Assembly (NCBI GenBank): GCA_016200675.1
Contig: JACQEH010000233.1
Coordinates: 1-7,957, forward strand
Direction of reading: 5' to 3'
DNA: 7,957 bases
Source: Chloroflexota bacterium
GTDB lineage: Bacteria > Chloroflexota > Limnocylindria > Limnocylindrales > CSP1-4
Shown here: positions 7,021 through 7,957 of the stretch, piece by piece
Numbering within the stretch: position 1 is the first letter of the stretch
Layout: every line of letters starts with the position of its first letter
Notes under the pieces: generated by a model
Seen by the model: only the letters and a program-made list of their open reading frames with translations
What the model was told of the DNA's origin: nothing
Database searches by the model: none
Translations under genes and position numbers: made by a program

Positions 7021-7039
7021 CTGCATAGACCGTATGCAG
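7021..7039. promoter_or_regulatory. Candidate operator: AT-rich perfect inverted repeat in divergent region
   Basis: CTGCATA-GACCG-TATGCAG, 7-base perfect arms with a 5-base spacer, centred 56 bases upstream of the flavoprotein GTG and 92 bases upstream of the decarboxylase ATG. It is clearly more AT-rich than its surroundings. One arm overlaps the candidate TACACT -10 box of the flavoprotein genes, the geometry expected of a repressor site. The binding protein is unknown; no dedicated regulator of the usual dimeric type lies in the window. Confidence 0.5.
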
Positions 7040-7043
7040 TGTA
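7038..7043 (-). promoter_or_regulatory. Candidate -10 box of the flavoprotein pair
   Basis: TACACT (TANNNT) on the minus strand, overlapping the inverted repeat at 7021-7039. It would start a message with a leader of roughly 55-60 bases before the GTG at 6974, consistent with the good ribosome binding site there. No convincing -35 hexamer is visible 16-19 bases upstream. Confidence 0.25.
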
Positions 7044-7108
7044 GCCGTCCACCCGGGCGACGCGCCCGCTGTCGCGACCCGCGCGCCAGCGCCCTCCTGG
7101 GGGTCGCG

Positions 7109-7121
7109 CTACCCTCCGCGG
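7109..7121 (+). promoter_or_regulatory. Candidate leaderless promoter of the PLP decarboxylase
   Basis: CTACCCTCCGCGG directly precedes the ATG at 7122. TACCCT (7110-7115) fits TANNNT and leaves 6 bases to the start codon, so the message would begin at the ATG. There is no Shine-Dalgarno at normal distance and no clear -35. Eleven of these 13 bases match the equivalent position before the LuxR-type regulator. Confidence 0.45.
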
Positions 7122-7957
7122 ATGGACGACCGCCGCACGCTCCTTCGGCAGACAGCCGAGCTCGCCAACGACTTCCTCGACGGCCTCGCGACACGACCCG
7201 CGCGGGCCCGAGCCTCGCGCGCCGAGCTCATCGCGTCCCTGGGCGGGCCGCTGCCCGAGCGGGGTGAGGCGCCCGGCGAGGTCATCGACAACCTCGTCCA
7301 AGCCGCCGATCCCGGCATCGTTGCGAGCGCCGGACCGCGCTATTTCGGCTTCGTCATCGGGGGCGGCCTGCCGTCGGCGGTGGCCGCGGACTGGTTGACC
7401 TCGGCGTGGGACCAGAACGGCCTCTTCTACGCGATGTCGCCGGCTGCCGGAGTGACCGAGGAGGTGGCGGCCGGCTGGCTCCTCGACCTCCTTGGACTGC
7501 CGGCCACGTCGTCGGTCGGGTTCACGACCGGCGTGACGATGGCCTCCTTCGCCGGCCTGGCCGCCGGCCGGCACCGTGTCCTCGATCGAGCGGGCTGGAA
7601 CGTCGAGGAGGAGGGCCTCCAGGGGGCCCCCGAGATCGCGGTCGTGGCGGGTGCGGAAGCGCACGCCTCGATCTACGCCGCCCTCCAGATGCTCGGCCTT
7701 GGCAGGAACCGCGTCCATCGGGTGGACGCCGACGGCCAGGGTCGCATGCGGCCCGACGCCTTGCGGGCGACCCTCGCCGAGCTTCGAGGCCGACCCACGC
7801 TCGTCTGTGCCCAGGCCGGCAACGTGAACACGGGGGCCTTCGACCCGCTCGCCGAAATCGTCGCGGCGGTTCGCGACCTGCCCAATGCGTGGCTCCACGT
7901 CGACGGCGCCTTCGGGATCTGGGCGGCCGTGTCACCGACTCTGCGCCACCTGGTGGC
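7122..7957 (+). CDS. PLP-dependent group II decarboxylase, 3' end cut by window
   Basis: Removes the carboxyl group of an L-amino acid using pyridoxal phosphate, by family; the substrate is not evident. The 278 visible codons hold much of the fold of the glutamate/tyrosine/aromatic amino acid decarboxylase family (PF00282). PRYFGFVIGG at 72-81 is the substrate-side strand region. GFTTGVTMAS at 133-142 is the cofactor phosphate-binding turn, in place of the more usual TSGG[ST]EAN. The EAHASI histidine (H181) would stack on the PLP ring, VNTGAFDPL lies at 235-243, and HVDGAFG at 259-265 supplies the aspartate (D261) that pairs with the pyridine nitrogen. The catalytic Schiff-base lysine lies beyond the window edge. 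The start at ATG 7122 is supported by the TACCCT box 6 bases before it and by the normal N-terminal length. It is cytoplasmic, with no signal peptide. It is divergent from the flavoprotein pair across 147 bases. Confidence 0.9.
   Translation, partial: MDDRRTLLRQTAELANDFLDGLATRPARARASRAELIASLGGPLPERGEAPGEVIDNLVQAADPGIVASAGPRYFGFVIGGGLPSAVAADWLTSAWDQNGLFYAMSPAAGVTEEVAAGWLLDLLGLPATSSVGFTTGVTMASFAGLAAGRHRVLDRAGWNVEEEGLQGAPEIAVVAGAEAHASIYAALQMLGLGRNRVHRVDADGQGRMRPDALRATLAELRGRPTLVCAQAGNVNTGAFDPLAEIVAAVRDLPNAWLHVDGAFGIWAAVSPTLRHLV

Noticed and set aside
6975..7898. N-terminal extension of flavoprotein paralog 1 to give 854 residues
   Set aside because: It would run antisense through the decarboxylase gene. 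The GTG at 6974 has a good ribosome binding site and sits five codons before the Rossmann strand.

Overview
The window is a GC-rich bacterial stretch (my estimate is near 70% GC) with six protein-coding genes packed closely together and no intergenic gap longer than about 150 bases. The very high G/C at third codon positions, a large ATP-binding LuxR regulator, and what look like leaderless TANNNT promoters suggest a high-GC Chloroflexota or Actinomycetota-type organism. That placement is inference; no rRNA or taxonomic marker is present.

Layout, left to right. Positions 1-705, minus strand: a secreted cupin protein (truncated by the window edge) and, just upstream of it with a 4-base ATGA overlap, a small unrecognised protein. 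Positions 772-3588, minus strand: a 938-residue LuxR-type regulator with an N-terminal AAA/NB-ARC-like ATPase, a helical repeat middle and a C-terminal helix-turn-helix. Its stop lies 66 bases before the small gene, so these three probably form one transcription unit. Positions 3685-6974, minus strand: two paralogous FAD-dependent oxidoreductases of the phytoene desaturase/PYROXD2-like family, joined by a TGATG stop-start overlap. Positions 7122-7957, plus strand: the first 278 codons of a PLP-dependent group II (glutamate/tyrosine-type) decarboxylase, divergent from the flavoprotein pair and cut by the right edge.

The 147-base divergent region between the flavoprotein pair and the decarboxylase holds an AT-rich perfect inverted repeat (CTGCATA-N5-TATGCAG) that overlaps a candidate -10 box for the flavoprotein genes, so it is a plausible repressor operator. 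The decarboxylase and the LuxR-type regulator start in nearly identical contexts: CTACCCT-S-CGCG-S directly followed by the start codon, with no Shine-Dalgarno sequence. This suggests two leaderless promoters of the same type. The other four genes have recognisable or coupled ribosome binding sites.

Functionally, the right half could be a small redox/amine-metabolism module: two coupled flavoenzymes that may work as a heteromer, plus a decarboxylase acting on an unknown amino acid. The left half looks like a regulator with two accessory products, one secreted. None of the substrates can be read from the sequence. I see no mobile element, CRISPR array, RNA gene or convincing intrinsic terminator.
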